Below, piece after piece: positions 1 through 8,752 of a DNA stretch of 36,092 nucleotides. How positions within the stretch are numbered: the first letter of the stretch is position 1; every line of letters begins with the position of its first letter. Source of the stretch: Solirubrobacteraceae bacterium. GTDB taxonomy: Bacteria; Actinomycetota; Thermoleophilia; Solirubrobacterales; Solirubrobacteraceae. The notes beneath the pieces are model-generated. The model saw only the letters and a program-made list of their open reading frames with translations, searched no databases and was not told the DNA's origin. Where the stretch lies: assembly GCA_030725785.1 (NCBI GenBank), contig JANRFB010000019.1, forward strand, positions 1 through 36,092, in the 5' to 3' direction. A program made the translations under genes and the position numbers.

Positions 1-354
1 CACGTCTGCGGTGAGATCGGCTCAGGCAAGACGACCTTTGTGCGCGGCGCCTGCCGCGCGCTCGGCTTCGACGGCGCCGTGACGAGCCCGAGCTACACGA
101 TCTGCAATCGCTACGAGCAAGGCGAACTTCGGATATCCCACCTTGATTGCCAGCGCCTTGAAGGCGCGACTGGGGAGGAGGCGGGGTTGCTTGATGACGA
201 GATAAGTCCGGATCGCATCACCTTCATCGAATGGCCGCAGGAATCGGCGGACGCGGTCGGCGCGTTAGCGACGATTCCGGCGTCAGTCTGTGTCGAGCTC
301 GGTCATTTAAGCGAATCGCAGCGCACGCTCACGATTGTTCGAGAGCCAAACTGA
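1..354 (+). CDS. tsaE: TsaE, tRNA t6A biosynthesis ATPase (5' end missing)
   Basis: This is the C-terminal part of the P-loop ATPase that works with TsaB and TsaD to make N6-threonylcarbamoyladenosine on ANN-reading tRNAs. The reading frame is open from the first base. It begins with the Walker A segment GEIGSGKTTF, followed by the TSPSYT segment and an H-L-D motif (SHLDCQRLE), then a typical FIEWPQ stretch near the end; these are family hallmarks. About 117 codons are present against a usual length near 150, so only the N-terminus is cut off by the window edge. Its stop overlaps the tsaB start (ATGA), indicating translational coupling. The family call is secure; the true start lies outside the window. 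Confidence 0.93.
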   Translation, partial: HVCGEIGSGKTTFVRGACRALGFDGAVTSPSYTICNRYEQGELRISHLDCQRLEGATGEEAGLLDDEISPDRITFIEWPQESADAVGALATIPASVCVELGHLSESQRTLTIVREPN

Positions 355-1067
355 TGGGGGACACGCCCGTCGTACTCGCTTTTGACACGGCGACAGCAGC
401 AACGGTTGTCGGCCTCAGCGTGAGCGGCGAGCTCGTCTGCGAGTTGGCGGACAGGCCAACAAGCCAGGAGCGGCCGCGCCACGCTGAGCAGCTACTTAGT
501 CTCTGCGAACAGGCGCTGGCTGAGGCCGCAGTCGGATGGGACGAGATCGACCGCATTGGCGTGGGCATCGGGCCCGGGACTTTCACCGGGCTTCGCATCG
601 GGGCCGCTACGGGGCAGGGGTTAGCGCAGGCAAATGGGATCGAGTTGGTTGCCGTTTCAACGCTTCAGGCGCTGGCGCTGCCGGCTCGAATTGCCGAGCC
701 CGAGCTGCAGGTCGCGGCCGTCGGAGACGCCCGCCGCGGTGAGGCTTTTATTGCTGCTTGGGCACCCGACGGCAAGCAGGTCGTCGCCGACCAAGCTTGT
801 CCACCGCAGCAGCTGGTTGCAGCTTTGGCTGCAGATGGCGCTCCCAGCATTGCCGTCGGTGATGGCGCGCTAATCTTCCGAAAAGAGCTGGAAAGCGGTG
901 GTATTGCAGTCCCTGCTGACAGCTCTTCTTTGCATCAGCTAGCCGGCGCTGCCCTCTGCCAGCTGGCCACCACAAGCAATCCCGCTAACGCAGGTGCGCT
1001 GGTTCCGCATTACGTCCGAGAACCGGACGCCGAGATTTCACTCCAGGCCCGCAAAGAGTCCAAATGA
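354..1067 (+). CDS. tsaB: TsaB, tRNA threonylcarbamoyladenosine biosynthesis protein
   Basis: TsaB is a catalytically silent ASKHA-fold paralogue that dimerises with TsaD in the t6A synthase. The protein (237 aa) has the N-terminal nucleotide-fold segment LAFDTATAATVVGLS and the signature GIGPGTFTGLRIG, which define the family. I chose the ATG at 354 because it overlaps the tsaE stop (ATGA) and directly precedes the conserved beta-strand; the frame is open further upstream, but that part lies inside tsaE. Its stop overlaps the rimI start in the same way. The tsaE-tsaB-rimI-tsaD order is common in Actinobacteria and supports all four calls. Confidence 0.94.
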   Translation: MGDTPVVLAFDTATAATVVGLSVSGELVCELADRPTSQERPRHAEQLLSLCEQALAEAAVGWDEIDRIGVGIGPGTFTGLRIGAATGQGLAQANGIELVAVSTLQALALPARIAEPELQVAAVGDARRGEAFIAAWAPDGKQVVADQACPPQQLVAALAADGAPSIAVGDGALIFRKELESGGIAVPADSSSLHQLAGAALCQLATTSNPANAGALVPHYVREPDAEISLQARKESK

Positions 1068-1570
1068 CCGACACCAAAATCGAAATCCGCCGCCTCGTAT
1101 TCGCCGACCTGCCTAGCGTGATCGGGATCGAGCGCCGGGCATTTCCGACCCCGTGGTCGCTGGCGATGTTTGTGCTCGAACTCAGCAAGCCCGAAGGGAT
1201 CTGCCTCGCTGCGCGCAGCAATGATCAGCTGGTCGGATACATCATTTGCTCACGCTTCGATCAGGTTTGGCACATCATGAACGTGTCGGTCGACCCAGAA
1301 CTCCAGCGACGCGGGATAGCGACGTCGATGATCGACGAAGTTTTGGGCCGCGTCGGTCCCGAGGGGCAGATTACACTCGAGGTGAGGCCGACCAACAGCG
1401 GCGCGATCGCGCTCTACGAAAAGTTTGGCTTTCTCGCTGCCGGGAGGCGGGCGCGTTACTACCAGGACAACGGCGAGGACGCGTTAATCATGTGGCGTAC
1501 CGAGGCGACGCTGCGAGGCACGCTCGATGATGTGCCAGCGGCCGGCGTCAGGCCGGTTGCGGCCTCATGA
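1064..1570 (+). CDS. rimI: RimI, ribosomal protein S18 N-alanine acetyltransferase (GNAT)
   Basis: This GNAT acetyltransferase acetylates the N-terminal alanine of ribosomal protein S18, although some RimI proteins have wider substrates. The 168-aa protein shows the GNAT core: an N-terminal IRRLVFADLPSVIGIERRAF segment typical of RimI, motif A with VDPELQRRGIAT (the acetyl-CoA pyrophosphate loop), and a C-terminal LYEKFGF motif. It overlaps tsaB and tsaD by 4 bp each (ATGA), so it is expressed with the t6A genes, as in many bacteria. About 20 residues after the GNAT core are low in conserved features. Assignment to RimI rather than another GNAT rests on both motif and neighbourhood. Confidence 0.9.
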   Translation: MTDTKIEIRRLVFADLPSVIGIERRAFPTPWSLAMFVLELSKPEGICLAARSNDQLVGYIICSRFDQVWHIMNVSVDPELQRRGIATSMIDEVLGRVGPEGQITLEVRPTNSGAIALYEKFGFLAAGRRARYYQDNGEDALIMWRTEATLRGTLDDVPAAGVRPVAAS

Positions 1571-2559
1571 GCGGGCCGATCCTCGCGATTGAGACCAGCT
1601 GCGATGACAGCTGCGCCGCCGTGCTCGCGGGCGACGGTTCGATCCTCTCGAACGTGATCTCGTCTCAGTCGATCCACGACAGGTACGGCGGTGTCGTCCC
1701 GGAGATCGCCGCCCGTCACCATCTTGAGCTGTTGACCCCGGCAATCGACAGCGCGCTTGCGCAGGCAGATCTAACTCTTGGTCAAATCGACCGCGTTGCC
1801 GTGACGCAGGGTCCAGGCCTGATCGGGGCCCTTCTGGTTGGGGTTGGTCAGGCGAAGGCGATCGCTGCGGCGCGCTCGCTCCCGCTCGTCGCCGTCGATC
1901 ACTTGCAGGGTCATGTCGCGGCCAACTTCATTTCGCCGCAGCCATTCGAGCCGCCGTTCATCTGTCTTATTGCTAGCGGCGGCCACACGCTGCTGGCCCG
2001 CGTTGAGGATCACAGTTCGTTCGTGACGCTCGGCGAGACGCTCGATGACGCAGCGGGAGAGGCGTTCGATAAGGGCGCTCGGATGCTCGATCTGCCATTT
2101 CCGGGCGGCCCCGCGCTCGAAGCCCTCGCTGCTACCGGCGACGCCGAAGCGTTCGATTTCCCAACCGCGCGTAACGTCAAAGGCTGCGACTTCTCGTTCG
2201 CCGGAGTGAAGACAGCGCTGCTGTACGCGATCCGCGACCTCGGCGAGAAAGAAGTCGAGCTCAGGCGGGCAGATCTCGCCGCGTCATATCAGCAGGCGAT
2301 CGTCGAAGCCCTGACCGATCGCCTCAGTCGCGCTCTCGAAGCCGATGGCGGAGACCGCGTTGCGATTGGAGGAGGCGTCGCTGCAAACGGCCCACTGCGC
2401 GAGCAAGTGGAGGCGCTTGGCGTCAATAGTCACATCCCGGCGCGCGACCTTTGCACCGACAATGCGGCGATGATTGCTAGCGCCGCCCGCTTTCTGCCGG
2501 ATTGCTCGCATCAAGCCGCATTGGCGCTCGATGCCTATCCCAGCGGCGCAAAGCGATGA
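1567..2559 (+). CDS. tsaD: TsaD, tRNA threonylcarbamoyltransferase catalytic subunit
   Basis: TsaD transfers the threonylcarbamoyl group from TC-AMP to A37 of tRNAs in the cytoplasm. The 330-aa product starts with ILAIETSCDDSCAAV, carries the PEIAARHH segment, and has the metal-binding pair H112 and H116 in VDHLQGH, followed by the GGHT loop and the C-terminal DLCTDNAAMIA motif whose Asp completes the metal site. Length and motif order are normal for the bacterial enzyme. The start overlaps the rimI stop and its own stop overlaps the next gene (ATGA in both cases). No unusual features are seen and the gene is expected to be essential. Confidence 0.96.
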   Translation: MSGPILAIETSCDDSCAAVLAGDGSILSNVISSQSIHDRYGGVVPEIAARHHLELLTPAIDSALAQADLTLGQIDRVAVTQGPGLIGALLVGVGQAKAIAAARSLPLVAVDHLQGHVAANFISPQPFEPPFICLIASGGHTLLARVEDHSSFVTLGETLDDAAGEAFDKGARMLDLPFPGGPALEALAATGDAEAFDFPTARNVKGCDFSFAGVKTALLYAIRDLGEKEVELRRADLAASYQQAIVEALTDRLSRALEADGGDRVAIGGGVAANGPLREQVEALGVNSHIPARDLCTDNAAMIASAARFLPDCSHQAALALDAYPSGAKR

Positions 2560-2807
2560 AGCCGCAGGTGACGATCTACCAGCGAGAGAGCTGCCACCTC
2601 TGCGAGATCGCGGCCGCGCAGTTGGCGCAGCTTCGGACCGATTACGAATTCGAACTCGAGTTGGTCGACATTGAGTCCAGCGATGACCTCCACCAACGCT
2701 ATCTGGAGCGGATCCCAGTGGTCGCGCTAGATGGAGTCGAGCTTTACGACTTCGAGATCGACCTAGACGATCTAAATAGTCGCCTGCTGGAGGCGTCAGC
2801 GCGGTAG
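2556..2807 (+). CDS. Glutaredoxin-like (DUF836-type) thiol protein
   Basis: This small 83-aa thioredoxin-fold protein begins VTIYQRESCHLCEIA, where CHLC is a CxxC redox motif placed right after the first beta-strand as in glutaredoxin-like proteins (the PF05768 type). A cis-Pro-like segment, ERIPVVALDGVELYDFEID, lies in the second half and matches the thioredoxin fold. I start it at the ATG that overlaps the tsaD stop rather than at earlier in-frame starts, which fall inside tsaD and would add no conserved sequence. It is probably a dithiol oxidoreductase or electron carrier. Its placement just before the redox regulator Rex and a glutamate-cysteine-ligase-like gene suggests a thiol or redox role, but the substrate is unknown. 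Confidence 0.82.
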   Translation: MKPQVTIYQRESCHLCEIAAAQLAQLRTDYEFELELVDIESSDDLHQRYLERIPVVALDGVELYDFEIDLDDLNSRLLEASAR

Positions 2808-2810
2808 CAT
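2805..2810 (+). promoter_or_regulatory. -10 element TAGCAT for rex (leaderless type)
   Basis: TAGCAT ends 7 bases before the rex ATG at 2818, and there is no Shine-Dalgarno-like sequence in between. This places the transcription start at or next to the A of ATG, so rex may have its own leaderless promoter as well as read-through from upstream. The same arrangement recurs at several genes in this window. Confidence 0.5.
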
Positions 2811-2817
2811 CGAAGTA

Positions 2818-3492
2818 ATGGCAAGCGGCGAATTTACAGACGTTCCAGATCAGGCAATAGTCGACGATGAGCAGCCTGCTCGGCTCTCGCTTGGGGTCGC
2901 TGCGAGGCTTTCGCGTTACCTGCAGGTTCTCACTCAGGCTCAGAAGACCGGCCGCGAGACGCTCTCATCGCAGGAGCTGTCCGAATACACGCGCGTCAAT
3001 AGCACTCAGATTCGCCGAGACCTATCCGGGTTTGGAAAGTTTGGCAAGCGTGGGGTGGGGTACAACGTCGACGCGCTCGCCGACGAGATTCGCGAGATTC
3101 TCCAAACTGGAGGGCATCAAAACATCGCTCTCTTCGGCGCCGGGCACCTCGGCAAGGCGATCGGGTCGTCCGATATTTTTGCTGATCACGGCTTCAACGT
3201 TGTTGCTGTCTTCGACGCCGATCCAAAGAAGGTCGGCACCAAGGTCGGTGGTCAGTCGGTTCGACCGATTGAGGATGCCGACAAGGTAATTTCCGAACAG
3301 GACGTGCTCGTTGCGGTGCTTGCCGTTCCGGGAGAAGCGGCCCAAGAGTTAGCTGACAAGCTCGTCGCGGCCGGAGTGAAGATCATCTTCAACTACTCCG
3401 AGTCGCTGCTCGACGTGCCCGCTGCGGTGACGGTTCACACTTCGAGTCCGGCCGTCGACCTGCTGCACGCGCTTTACTTCTATCTCTCATGA
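2818..3492 (+). CDS. rex: Redox-sensing transcriptional repressor Rex
   Basis: Rex senses the NADH/NAD+ ratio and represses respiratory and fermentation genes when NADH is low. The 224-aa protein has an N-terminal winged helix (about residues 20-80) including NSTQIRRDLSGFGKFGKRGVGY, the classical Rex DNA-binding signature. A Rossmann domain with the NAD-binding loop ALFGAGHLGKAI follows, then an acidic strand end (AVFDADP), and a C-terminal domain-swapping helix (SPAVDLLHALYFYL). All elements are intact. It lies 10 bp after the glutaredoxin-like gene and overlaps the next gene by 4 bp. No clear palindromic Rex operator was noticed next to it. Confidence 0.94.
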   Translation: MASGEFTDVPDQAIVDDEQPARLSLGVAARLSRYLQVLTQAQKTGRETLSSQELSEYTRVNSTQIRRDLSGFGKFGKRGVGYNVDALADEIREILQTGGHQNIALFGAGHLGKAIGSSDIFADHGFNVVAVFDADPKKVGTKVGGQSVRPIEDADKVISEQDVLVAVLAVPGEAAQELADKLVAAGVKIIFNYSESLLDVPAAVTVHTSSPAVDLLHALYFYLS

Positions 3493-4664
3493 GTCTGATC
3501 GATCTCGAGAAGGCCCGCGAAGCATTCGCGCAGGCGACCGACGGCACGGTTGGTATTGAAGAAGAGTTCGCGATTCTTGATCCCCAGACGCTTGACCTCA
3601 TTCCACATTTCGAGCAGCTCGATGCACAGGCCGTGGCTAGCGACGCAGCGCTGGCCAATTCGATTTCCTCGGAGCTGATTCTCTCCGAGATTGAGATCCG
3701 TTCCGGAGCTGGAAGTGATCTTGGCGACGCGCTCGCCCGCCAGAGTGAAATGCGAGCGCGGCTCTTCTCGCTGGCCGCAAGCCAGAAGGTGGAACTAGGT
3801 TCAACCGGAACCCATCCTTGGGCCGACTACCGCGAGCAGCCCAATGTGCAATCAGATCATTACCGCCGAGTTGTAGACGGCCTGCAGTACGTGGCGCGGC
3901 GTAACAACACTTTCTCTCTACACGTTCACGTTGGAATTCGCGACGCCGACCGTGCCGTGCGCGTCTGCGATCGCCTGAGGGCGCTTCTGCCGACGCTGCT
4001 CGCGCTAAGCGCTAACTCGGTCTTCTTTGAGGGGCAGGACAGCGGTTTGGCTTCGGTCCGCACGCAGAGCTTTACGAAGTCTTTTCCGCGCTGCGGAGTC
4101 CCAGACGCTTACGGCTCATGGGACAGCTACCGCGAATATCTCGAGCTCCTTTTAGCGACAGGGTCAATCGAAGAGGACACTCAGGTCTGGTGGTCGGTGC
4201 GCCCGCACCTCGCTTTTGGCACGGTCGAAGTTCGCATCTGCGATGCCCAGTCGACGGCTGACGAGTCCAACGCGCTGACCGAGATGATCGTGGCCTGCGT
4301 TCTTCAGTGCGCTCGCGACGACGACGACGGCCGTCCAATCTTTGAACCGGCTGGGCGACTAATAGAAGAGAACCTCTGGCGCGCGATCCGCTGGGGCGCG
4401 GCGGGGGAGTTGATCGATCTGGAGCGTGGCGTTTGCCTTCCGGCTCGCGCAGCCTTTGATCAGTTGCTTGAGTGGACCGTTCCTGTCCGCGCTGAGCTTG
4501 GCATTGAGCCTCGGTTCCCGGCGCTGAACGGCGCCGAGCGCCAAGCGGTCGCCTTCGCTGAGGGTCAAAGCATCGCCGACGTCTACGCTTCTACAGTGGC
4601 GCATACGCGCCAATCATTCGGGGGCGATCAGCCCACAAGTCCTACGGAGGTATCAACGTCGTGA
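3489..4664 (+). CDS. Glutamate-cysteine ligase family 2 (YbdK-type carboxylate-amine ligase)
   Basis: This 391-aa protein belongs to the GCS2 family (YbdK/EgtA-like), whose members ligate glutamate to an amine, often cysteine, with ATP. The family start TVGIEEEFAILDPQTLDL is present at about residues 19-36. It is followed by the NTFSLHVHVGI segment, and WWSVRPHLAFGTVEVRICDAQ in the middle, which carries metal- and ATP-site residues. The start ATG overlaps the rex stop. Neighbouring glutaredoxin-like and Rex genes fit a thiol role such as gamma-glutamylcysteine formation, but many GCS2 proteins have only weak such activity and the real substrate is uncertain. The last 30 or so residues are not conserved. 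Confidence 0.88.
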   Translation: MSLIDLEKAREAFAQATDGTVGIEEEFAILDPQTLDLIPHFEQLDAQAVASDAALANSISSELILSEIEIRSGAGSDLGDALARQSEMRARLFSLAASQKVELGSTGTHPWADYREQPNVQSDHYRRVVDGLQYVARRNNTFSLHVHVGIRDADRAVRVCDRLRALLPTLLALSANSVFFEGQDSGLASVRTQSFTKSFPRCGVPDAYGSWDSYREYLELLLATGSIEEDTQVWWSVRPHLAFGTVEVRICDAQSTADESNALTEMIVACVLQCARDDDDGRPIFEPAGRLIEENLWRAIRWGAAGELIDLERGVCLPARAAFDQLLEWTVPVRAELGIEPRFPALNGAERQAVAFAEGQSIADVYASTVAHTRQSFGGDQPTSPTEVSTS

Positions 4665-5161
4665 CCGACGAATCAGCAACACCAGACGAGCCCGCAGAAG
4701 AGATCCTCGCCGAGGCAGCTGCAGCTGGCGCTGCCGAAGGTCAGGCGCCGCCATCGGAGGAAGAGATGCGCGCCGCCTACGAGGCCGAGCTGAAGAATCT
4801 GCGCGTCGAAGACCTCGTTGCCCAGACCGTCGTGTCGCTGCTGAACCTCGGCGCGCGCAAGGCTGGCCTGCTTCCAGGTACCGAAGACGAAACCGACCCG
4901 GTTCAGGTCGGGATTGCGATCGAAGGAATCCGGCGCCTGCTGCCGCTGATTGAGCCTGCTCTTGGTGAGAATGCGGCATCGATCAAGGATGCGCTGGCGC
5001 AGCTTCAAGTCGCCTTCACAAAGTTGACTGGCGAACCAGCCGGCCCGCCGGCGGATGGCGGCGCTTCTGATGGCGGCGAAGCGGGCGGCGAACCTGACGC
5101 TGGCGCCGCGCCAGAGCCCGAGCAGAAGCCGGGCGGCGGACTCTGGACGCCCGGGCCCTAG
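4661..5161 (+). CDS. DUF1844 family protein, hypothetical
   Basis: I start this 166-aa protein at the GTG (4661) that overlaps the previous stop. The middle section, LRVEDLVAQTVVSLLNLGARKAGL and the following helix through about residue 125, matches the DUF1844 family, a small helical domain common in Actinobacteria and of unknown function. The N-terminus is very acidic and Ala/Glu-rich (about residues 1-45), and the C-terminal 40 residues are a low-complexity Gly/Ala/Pro/Asp tail ending GGGLWTPGP. No signal peptide or membrane segment is visible, so it is probably cytoplasmic. It closes the run of genes beginning with tsaE. No function can be assigned. Confidence 0.82.
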   Translation: MTDESATPDEPAEEILAEAAAAGAAEGQAPPSEEEMRAAYEAELKNLRVEDLVAQTVVSLLNLGARKAGLLPGTEDETDPVQVGIAIEGIRRLLPLIEPALGENAASIKDALAQLQVAFTKLTGEPAGPPADGGASDGGEAGGEPDAGAAPEPEQKPGGGLWTPGP

Positions 5162-5252
5162 GGCACCGCAGAGCGCTTCCGTCGCCGATACCGATAGGAT
5201 CGCCTAGCTTATGAGCGCTGGGGTCACCAAATAGCCCTTTCGCACGGCGCCT

Positions 5253-5269
5253 GCGGCCTTAATGGCCGC
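5253..5269 (+). promoter_or_regulatory. Perfect 6-bp hairpin in the hppA leader
   Basis: GCGGCC and GGCCGC flank a TTAAT loop in the 143-bp gap between the DUF1844 gene and hppA. No T-run follows, so it is not a classical terminator; it may be a weak terminator for the upstream genes or a leader structure. The rest of the gap holds only a possible 7-codon ORF at about 5211 and the hppA ribosome binding site. Confidence 0.35.
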
Positions 5270-5304
5270 TATCAATTCAATCACTTCAAAAGGATTCAAC
5301 GACT

Positions 5305-7377
5305 GTGTCTGCATTTCTTACCGACCATGGGGTCCTCATTGCTGTTGTCTCTGCCCTCGTCGCCGTTGCCTACGGCGTGCTCACTACGACTCAGCTGCTG
5401 GCGCTCTCGCCCGGCAACGCCGAGATGCAGCGCATCTCAGCAGCGGTTCAGGAAGGCGCGCGCGCTTACCTAAACCGTCAGTACCTCGTAATTGGAGCCG
5501 TGGGAGTAGTGCTCTTCATCGCTCTGCTCTTTATTCAGGACATCTATGTCGCAATCGGCTTTGCGATTGGTGGCATCCTCTCCGGCGCGGCCGGATATAT
5601 CGGCATGAATGTTTCGGTCCGGTCCAATGCCCGCGTCGCTGAATCAGCCCGCAGCGGCATCGGCCCCGCGCTGAAAGTCGCCTTCCGTGGCGGCGCAATC
5701 ACCGGCATGCTCGTCGTCGGCCTAGCCCTGCTTGGCGTGGCCGGCTACTACGGCCTGCTGACCTCCTACTTCGACCAGACACCAAAAGAGGCCGTTGACG
5801 CGCTGATTGGCCTCGGCTTCGGTGGTTCCCTGATCTCCGTCTTCGCCCGTCTTGGCGGAGGTATCTTCACGAAGGCTGCCGACGTCGGCGCTGACCTCGT
5901 CGGCAAGGTCGAGGCAGGCATTCCCGAGGACGACCCTCGCAACCCAGCAGTTATTGCCGACAACGTCGGCGACAACGTCGGCGACTGCGCCGGCATGGCA
6001 GCAGACCTCTTCGAGACATACGCGGTAACAGCGGTTGCCGTAATGCTGCTCGGCGTCCTCACCTTCAATGAGCAGACGACTGTCGCGCTCTACCCGCTGG
6101 TTCTTGGTGCCGTCGCGATCATCGCTTCGATCATCGGCACATTCGCCGTCCGCAGCGAGAAGGGCAACGTCGAGCGCGCTCTCTACCAGGGGCTCGCGGT
6201 CTCCGGCATCATCGCCGCTATCGCGTTCTATCCGGTTACGGCCTGGATGATGGACGGCATTACGTTCAAGAGCGCTGCCGGAGCAGTTGCGGCGCCTAGC
6301 GTGGTCAGCCTTTATCTCTGCGCGCTGGTCGGCATCGTCGTCACTGCGCTGCTGTTCGTGATCACCGATTACTACACCTCCACACGCTTCCGTCCTGTGC
6401 GCAAAACGGCAGAAGCCTCTCAGACCGGCCACGCGACGAACATTATCTCCGGACTGGCGCAGGGCCTTCAGGCAACCGCGCTCCCGGCGCTGGTGCTCGT
6501 GCTCGGCGTGCTCTGCTCGTGGAAGCTCGCCGGTGGCGGCGTGCAAGGCATCTACGGCATCGGCGTCGCCGTGATGGGCCAGCTCTCGCTGACCGGCCTA
6601 ATTGTCGCCCTAGACGCGTTCGGTCCAATCACCGACAACGCCGGCGGAATCGCCGAAATGGCAAACATGCCTGAAGAGGTCCGCAACGTGACCGATCCGC
6701 TCGACGCCGTCGGTAACACGACGAAGGCCGTCACGAAGGGTTACGCGATCGGCTCGGCAGTGCTGGCGGCGATTGTGCTGTTCGCAGGCTTCAAGGCCGA
6801 ATTGGCAGCCGAAGGAGTCGTGACAAGCTTTCCGATCGACGATCCCGCAATTCTGATGGGTCTGCTGATCGGCGGAATGATGGTGACGCTCTTCGCTGCG
6901 CTCTCGATGGAGGCCGTGGGTCGCGCCGGAGGCATGGTCGTTGAAGAGGTCCGTCGCCAGTTCCGCGAGAAGCCCGGCATCATGGACGGCACAGAGCAGC
7001 CGGACTACGGCACCTGCGTCAGCATCGTGACCGCCTCGGCTCAGCGCGAGATGATCATCCCGTCGCTCATCCCAATCGTTCTGACGACAATTGTTGGCCT
7101 CATCTCCGTAGCCGCACTCGGCGGCCTACTAATCGGCGTGATCGTCGTCGGCTTCTTCTTCGCCGTGATGATGACGGCCGGTGGTGGCGCCTGGGATAAC
7201 GCCAAGAAGCTGATCGAGGACGGCGCCTTCGGCGGCAAGGGCTCAGAAGCCCACGCTGCCTCGGTGACCGGCGACACAGTTGGTGACCCGTTCAAGGACA
7301 CTGCTGGCCCGGCGATCAACCCGATGATCAAGGTCGCAAACATCGTCGCGATCCTGATCATCCCGATCATCACTTAG
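5305..7377 (+). CDS. hppA: K+-independent proton-pumping membrane pyrophosphatase
   Basis: This 690-aa integral membrane enzyme hydrolyses pyrophosphate and pumps H+ across the cytoplasmic membrane. About 16 hydrophobic segments are visible. The substrate-binding motif [22 protein letters not shown] and the C-terminal [10 protein letters not shown] and [15 protein letters not shown] motifs are intact. The diagnostic GNTTKA motif carries Lys at residue 474, where K+-dependent enzymes have Ala (GNTTAA), so this is the K+-independent subclass. The start is a GTG with AAAAGGA at 5288-5294, about 10 bases upstream; earlier frames lack conserved sequence. The next gene begins 19 bp downstream and may be co-transcribed. 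This is a very secure call. Confidence 0.97.
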   Translation: MSAFLTDHGVLIAVVSALVAVAYGVLTTTQLLALSPGNAEMQRISAAVQEGARAYLNRQYLVIGAVGVVLFIALLFIQDIYVAIGFAIGGILSGAAGYIGMNVSVRSNARVAESARSGIGPALKVAFRGGAITGMLVVGLALLGVAGYYGLLTSYFDQTPKEAVDALIGLGFGGSLISVFARLGGGIFTKAADVGADLVGKVEAGIPEDDPRNPAVIADNVGDNVGDCAGMAADLFETYAVTAVAVMLLGVLTFNEQTTVALYPLVLGAVAIIASIIGTFAVRSEKGNVERALYQGLAVSGIIAAIAFYPVTAWMMDGITFKSAAGAVAAPSVVSLYLCALVGIVVTALLFVITDYYTSTRFRPVRKTAEASQTGHATNIISGLAQGLQATALPALVLVLGVLCSWKLAGGGVQGIYGIGVAVMGQLSLTGLIVALDAFGPITDNAGGIAEMANMPEEVRNVTDPLDAVGNTTKAVTKGYAIGSAVLAAIVLFAGFKAELAAEGVVTSFPIDDPAILMGLLIGGMMVTLFAALSMEAVGRAGGMVVEEVRRQFREKPGIMDGTEQPDYGTCVSIVTASAQREMIIPSLIPIVLTTIVGLISVAALGGLLIGVIVVGFFFAVMMTAGGGAWDNAKKLIEDGAFGGKGSEAHAASVTGDTVGDPFKDTAGPAINPMIKVANIVAILIIPIIT

Positions 7378-7396
7378 CGGTTGGGCTAAGGACGCC

Positions 7397-8665
7397 TTGA
7401 CCAGCGAAACGAGCTTCTGGCACCCATTTTCCGACATGGCTCAGGTTCGCGGCCATGAGTTCGTAATTGAGCGGGGCGAGGGGTCATACGTCTGGGACGT
7501 TGGCGGCAAGAAGTATTTCGACGGCACCGCCAGCCTCTGGTGCGTCAACGTTGGCCACGGTCGCCACGAGATCGCCGACGCGGCCCGCGCCCAGATGGAC
7601 ACGTTGGCCACCTACCAAACGTTTGGAGGCTTCGCGAACAAGCCGGTCCTGGAGCTGGCCGATCGGCTCGCGGCCAGCGCGCAGCCGATCGTTGACGACC
7701 CGAAGGTCTTCTTCGGTCTTGGCGGCGGCGACGCGATCGAAACGGCCGCCAAACTGGCTCGCCGCTACTTCGCCGCCACCGGGCAGCCCGAGCGCGTACA
7801 CATCATCGGCCGCACGCAGGGCTACCACGGCACTCACGGCATAGGCACGAGCATCGGCGGGATTGCCGCCAACCAAGTAGGGATGGGCCCGGTAGATCCA
7901 GCAGTCTCAAGCGTGCCTTGGGATTCGCTCGAGGCACTTGAAGCCGAGTTCGAACGTGTTGGCCCGGACAAGGTCGCGGCAGTCTTTGCCGAGCCGGTGA
8001 TCGGCGCCGGCGGCGTCCACCGCGTGCCGCCCGGTTACCTGCAAGGTCTTGCTGCGCTATGCACCAAGCACGGCGCCCTTTTCATCGCCGACTGCGTGAT
8101 CGCTGCCTTTGGTCGCCTCGGAACGATGTGGGGCGTCGATCGCTTCGACCTGCGCCCCGACATGATGACCTTCGCCAAGGGCGTCACCAGCGGCTATCTG
8201 CCGCTTGGCGGCGTCGTCATAAGCGGCCGCATAGCTGAGCCGTTCTGGGAGGGCGATGGGCTCTGGTTTCGGCATGGGCAGACTTACTCCGGCCACCCAA
8301 CCTGTTGCGCGGCAGCGCTCGCCAACCTCGACATCATCGAAAATGAAGGGCTACTCCAGCGCGGCCGCGAGCTCGAGGATGAGATCGCTTCAGCGCTCAG
8401 CCCGCTTGAGTCGGCAGACGTTGTTGACCAGGCGCGCGCTGGAATTGGCGCGCTGGGCGCGGTCTCGTTCAAGCCGGAGCTGCTTGCCGATCATGCCGAC
8501 CTGCCGCTGCGAACATTCGCTGCCGCCAAGGAGCGCGGCGTGCTCGTTCGCCCGCTCGGCGACGGCGTCGCGATCTCGCCATCGCTCGTCACAACCGAGA
8601 AGGATCTCGAAGACGCTTCAGCCGCCCTCACTGACGCTCTCGCCGCAGTCGCAAGCTCACTTTGA
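7397..8665 (+). CDS. Class III PLP-dependent aminotransferase (omega-aminotransferase type)
   Basis: This 422-aa enzyme transfers an amino group from a terminal amine or omega-amino acid to a keto acid. The N-terminal WHPFSDMAQ and LWCVNVGHGRHEI segments, the GGGDAIETAAKLAR and RTQGYHGTHG motifs, and the PLP lysine K261 in TFAKGVTSGYLPLGG define class III. One position is unusual: the usual D-E-V that contacts the pyridine ring reads D-C-V (residues 232-234); the key Asp is kept. The start is a TTG preceded by AAGGA about 4-5 bases upstream. It follows hppA by 19 bp. The substrate cannot be read from sequence; beta-alanine, putrescine or taurine-type amines are all possible. Confidence 0.9.
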   Translation: MTSETSFWHPFSDMAQVRGHEFVIERGEGSYVWDVGGKKYFDGTASLWCVNVGHGRHEIADAARAQMDTLATYQTFGGFANKPVLELADRLAASAQPIVDDPKVFFGLGGGDAIETAAKLARRYFAATGQPERVHIIGRTQGYHGTHGIGTSIGGIAANQVGMGPVDPAVSSVPWDSLEALEAEFERVGPDKVAAVFAEPVIGAGGVHRVPPGYLQGLAALCTKHGALFIADCVIAAFGRLGTMWGVDRFDLRPDMMTFAKGVTSGYLPLGGVVISGRIAEPFWEGDGLWFRHGQTYSGHPTCCAAALANLDIIENEGLLQRGRELEDEIASALSPLESADVVDQARAGIGALGAVSFKPELLADHADLPLRTFAAAKERGVLVRPLGDGVAISPSLVTTEKDLEDASAALTDALAAVASSL

Positions 8666-8752
8666 GCGCCGCAATGATTGATGCCAGCGTCGTTTCGCAT
8701 CGCCTCCGCCAATAGACTAATTTGCTCGACGATGAATGAGTTTTTGACTTAG

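Noticed and set aside
5253-5269. Rho-independent terminator before hppA
   Set aside because: The stem is short (6 bp) and no T-run follows; it is listed only as a possible leader hairpin.
5722-6546. Minus-strand open frame of 274 codons within hppA
   Set aside because: It is antisense to the strongly conserved pyrophosphatase; its sequence is Glu/Asp/Arg-rich low-complexity typical of a shadow frame and has no recognisable domain.
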